A stretch of DNA of 64,000 nucleotides, taken from the NCBI RefSeq assembly GCF_042453785.1, contig NC_091673.1, forward strand, positions 7,275,001 through 7,339,000. Direction: 5' to 3'. Position numbers and translations under genes: made by a program. The stretch's first letter is position 1, and the number at the start of each line of letters is the position of its first letter. The notes under the pieces were generated by a model. That model worked only from the letters and a program-made list of their open reading frames with translations, did no database searches and was not told the DNA's origin. The stretch is from Malus domestica. Lineage: Eukaryota > Streptophyta > Magnoliopsida > Rosales > Rosaceae. This document shows, one piece after another, positions 61,070 to 64,000 of the stretch.

Positions 61070-61542
61070 ATTATATAATTTACTAATGTGGTATACAAAA
61101 TGTGATATATAAAACGTTTTTGTTATTCTTTTGAGGCGTGTGTGACACACGAAGATCTTGATTGGTGTTCGTTGTAACTAATCAAGATTGAAGACGTAGG
61201 CTTCAACAGCAACAGACGGTCAGAGGTCACGCAATCCATGCAACAATTGGCAATATGCATATCCGAAAAGACAAGGCCAAAGCCAAAGACAAAGCCAAAA
61301 CTGTCGAATGCAGCAAATATTGATCGATCGTGAGGACTCCAGAAGAACGCCACTTTGACTCGTGCATGCGCACTTGCACACCACTTTTCCCTTTCTGGTT
61401 GGCCATACTAAACTAAAACTGATCGCTTCTTTCATTCATCAAAGTTTTATATTAATCCTAATCTTCCTTTAATACGTTTACTAATGTAATAAATCTTTCA
61501 TTAAACTAAAGTTATTACTTTTCGTATTAATTAAGGGTAATG

Positions 61543-61672
61543 CTACACTTACCATATTTTTTATACCATATTTGTATCACCTCTTCAATATAGGAATGGT
61601 TCGCTAACATATATGAATCTCATATCTCTTAAAGAAATGGTACAAATGTGATATGGAAAATATAACATTTTT
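61543..61672. mobile_element. Small MITE-like inverted repeat
   Basis: AATGCTACACTTACCATATT, then ACCATATTTGTATCAC on the left; right arm reversed AATGTTATATTTTCCATATC, then CACATTTGTACCAT. About 130 bp; target duplication not resolved. Confidence 0.45.
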
Positions 61673-61966
61673 TATTAATCAAGTATAATACATAGTTTTG
61701 TTGCTCGGGCGACTGAGTGGTAGGTTCATTTCACAATTCCTTTCATGATAATCTTCCTTCTCAATTTTCCATTTGAATGCATGAAAATAAGGACATGTTG
61801 CATGCACTAGTATTTGTTGAACAACAGATTTACATTATTTTATACATGTCAATTTAATTTAGAATTCAAGCCGTTATATATTTGACTCCCTCCTTAATCA
61901 TGATAGATTAGCACATTTGGGTCTTAGTCATCATTTTTCTTTCTATAAAATGTATATTTTTTAGGG

Positions 61967-62915
61967 AGACTTTGGATTCAGTCCTTAGTTATGAATATTC
62001 TTTGATTGAAACCTTGTTGGTTTTTAATTTTTGATCGAGGTCCCTGAAATTAAAGTGATAATTTATTTCTATGTACGTTACTATAATTTTTTAAATTAAA
62101 AATTAAAAATTTTAGTTGTTTATATAAATGAGATTTTAAATAAAAAAACCATAATTTGTGGGATTAAAAATATTAAAATAATATATATATATATATATAT
62201 ATATATTTAAACATGGGTACATTTATCAAAATTAACCAAAAAAATTATTGTATCAAAACATGGGTACATTCTTCAAAATCACAAAAAAAAGAAGAAGATA
62301 TTAGGCTTAATAACATTAGTAAAAATTAAACTTGACATGAATACATTTTAAAATCAAAGAAAAAAGAATGTACCCATATAAGTTTAAAAATGGATTAGAA
62401 AAAAATTGAATAGATTTTATATAAAAAAAAAGGTACTTTTTTACATATAACATATTGGTATATTTAAGAATGAGTACATCTTAAGATTAAAAAGGTTTAC
62501 ATGAATGGGTACATATTATTAGCATGGATACATTTAGCAAAATAAAAAGTACAAATACAAAAAAATATATGGGTACAAATACAAATAAACTTTAAAAAAT
62601 ATGGGCACAAAAAGAAATTAATATATGGGTACAAATTAAAACTGAAAAGAAAATTGGTACAAGTTAAAAAAGAAATACAAATTAAAAATGGGTACAAATT
62701 AAAACTAAAAATATATGATAAAAAATTTAGTCATAAATATAAATATACTAATTGTAACATTTTTAACATTAAATGAATATATTTAGGAAAAAAAATATTA
62801 TTGAAATAATTAATGATGTTATTAATACCCAAGGGGACCTTGATCAAAATTTGAAAATGATTAGGATTTTAATCAATGGAGTAGTAAAAGGAAGGATGAG
62901 AACCTAATTTTTTTT
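61967..62915. mobile_element. Foldback-like element with an A-rich ATGGGTACA-repeat core
   Basis: Left arm (GATTGAAACCTTGTTGG, TTTTTGATCGAGGTCCC) and right arm (GGGGACCTTGATCAAAATTT, ATTAGGATTTTAATCAAT) are diverged inverted copies of about 70 bases. Between them are many scattered ATGGGTACA(A/T) motifs in A-rich DNA and a TA run at 62180-62207. Non-coding. Family not recognised. Confidence 0.6.
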
Positions 62916-63210
62916 TTTTTAAATTATTGGAATACATTTCTTGTTAAATTTCTTGTTTAGCCGTTTAGATTGTTAACAGTTTTTGGCTTTGTTCACAACA
63001 TTAGTTACAATTTACCCTTTTAAAAAGACTAGTTGACCTTAGGAAACAAATACGATTGTAGCGAATACATCTCCTTCCTTTTTGTTGGTTGGAAACTTGG
63101 AAAATAGGAGGAAGAAGACACCAAGATAGAAGAGAACTGACGGAGGTTTTTAGAGAGAGAACCAGATAGAGAGAAAGTACAGGAAACTGATCAAGCACAG
63201 ATAATATAAC

Positions 63211-64000
63211 ATGAAGAACAACACTCCGACTTTCAAATACTTGCTCCTCTCTCTCCTCCTCACTCTTCCTATTCTCCTTCTCGTCCTCCGTCTCCAACCC
63301 CACAACCTCTACTGGACCACCGCCGCCGCCACACACGATATCACCCTCCCGGCTATACAAGCCGAATCCCAACAAGAAACAGAAACCAACAACACATCTA
63401 CCAAAGACATCCGAATCCGACCAGGCTACACCTCCTACGAAGCATACCTCGAGCGGCAGGTCAACAAAACCAACAACCCTAGGCTCCGCCAGTTATGGAC
63501 TACCCGCGACTGGGACCGCAAAATCCAAGTCTTCTCTCAAGTCTTCCAACAAATGAAGCTCCAGAACCTCCTCACCGACGACTCCAAGGCCCTATGCATC
63601 GGGGCCAGAGTCGGCCAGGAGGTTGAGGCCTTAAAGCGAGTCGGGGTGTCCGACTCGATTGGCATCGACCTTGTACCCTTCCCTCCGCTCGTGGTCAAGG
63701 GAGACTTCCACAACCAGCCGTTCGGCAAAGACATCTTCGACTTCGAGTTCTCGAACGTATTCGACCACGCGCTGTACCCGCGGAAGTTCGTTGCGGAGAT
63801 CGAACGGACGTTGAGGCCCGGCGGGGTCTGCGTTTTACACGTGGCGATCGCGCGGCGGACAGATAAGTACTCAGCGAATGATCTGTATAGTGTGAAGCCG
63901 TTGGTGGCGATGTTTCGGAGAAGCGAGTTGGTTCATGTCAAGGAGGTTGACGGTTTTGGGGCCAACACGGAGGTGGTTTTTCGGAAACGGCAAAACGGTA
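63211..64000 (+). CDS. SAM-dependent methyltransferase-like protein, single-pass, 3' end off window
   Basis: An open frame from ATG at 63211 to the window edge (263 codons so far, no intron). The N-terminus is a short basic head and a membrane anchor (KYLLLSLLLTLPILLLVLRL), as in a type II membrane protein, probably Golgi or ER. After a Ser/Thr/Gln-rich stem comes a conserved plant domain: RPGYTSYEAYLERQ, ALCIGARVGQEVEALKRVG (resembling the SAM-binding glycine loop), SIGIDLVP, FDFEFSNVFDHALYPRKF and ERTLRPGGVCVLHVA (methyltransferase motif III-like). The substrate is unknown. From memory it corresponds to AT1G24480, adjacent to ALB4 in Arabidopsis. The visible codons use much C/G at third positions, unlike the AT-rich neighbours. 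Confidence 0.85.
   Translation, partial: MKNNTPTFKYLLLSLLLTLPILLLVLRLQPHNLYWTTAAATHDITLPAIQAESQQETETNNTSTKDIRIRPGYTSYEAYLERQVNKTNNPRLRQLWTTRDWDRKIQVFSQVFQQMKLQNLLTDDSKALCIGARVGQEVEALKRVGVSDSIGIDLVPFPPLVVKGDFHNQPFGKDIFDFEFSNVFDHALYPRKFVAEIERTLRPGGVCVLHVAIARRTDKYSANDLYSVKPLVAMFRRSELVHVKEVDGFGANTEVVFRKRQNG

Noticed and set aside
61700-61740. tRNA-like GGGCGACTGAGTGGTAGG
   Set aside because: No matching B box or cloverleaf could be drawn.
1-64000. CRISPR arrays, bacterial operons or prophage features
   Set aside because: The window is plant nuclear DNA; regular arrays seen are transposon tandem repeats without spacer structure.

Overview
The window is plant nuclear DNA. The genes are AT-rich, intron-containing and include chloroplast-targeted photosynthesis proteins and a pollen-type arabinogalactan protein. 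A Cassandra element (an LTR element carrying 5S rRNA sequence) and the repeat families recall Rosaceae, probably the apple/pear tribe; that placement is an inference from memory, not a search result.

Genes, left to right: an OSBP-related lipid-transfer protein running off the left edge (1-1095, minus); ARP3, a core subunit of the Arp2/3 actin nucleator (8337-11602, plus, nine exons, 427 aa); a CFIm68/CPSF6-like RRM protein (14232-16208, plus, one exon); a BCP1-like arabinogalactan protein (19534-19971, minus); chaperonin subunit CCT5 (20925-24275, plus, nine exons, 535 aa); a secreted pectate lyase (26063-27884, minus, four exons, 402 aa); a seven-bladed RCC1-repeat protein (38812-41316, minus, five coding exons, 534 aa); an ALB4-type thylakoid insertase (52209-55166, minus, nine exons, about 547 aa); PSBY of photosystem II (56041-56643, plus); and a SAM-dependent methyltransferase-like membrane protein running off the right edge (63211-64000, plus). 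All multi-exon models keep frame across every junction proposed.

The rest is mostly fossil transposons: a gag-only Ty3/gypsy-type element (3524-7208), a two-unit Cassandra array with a Harbinger-like element nested in it (29335-31247), a large solo LTR split by a Mutator-like MITE (45097-48100), three solo LTRs in a row (57444-61069), and several MITE families, many with clear target-site duplications. Gene-poor stretches are 28-38.7 kb, 42.5-52.2 kb and 56.7-63.2 kb.

The genes do not form one pathway. Two divergent pairs share short intergenic regions: BCP1-like/CCT5 and ALB4-like/PSBY (both products in the thylakoid). Gene order matches pieces of three Arabidopsis chromosome 1 neighbourhoods, as I recall them. 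I found no convincing new gene system. The best leads are a perfect 65-bp duplication that doubles a 5' splice site in CCT5, a GC-AG intron in the RCC1-like gene, an ambiguous last-exon frame in the ALB4-like gene, and the nested Cassandra/Harbinger structure, which contains its own empty-site control.
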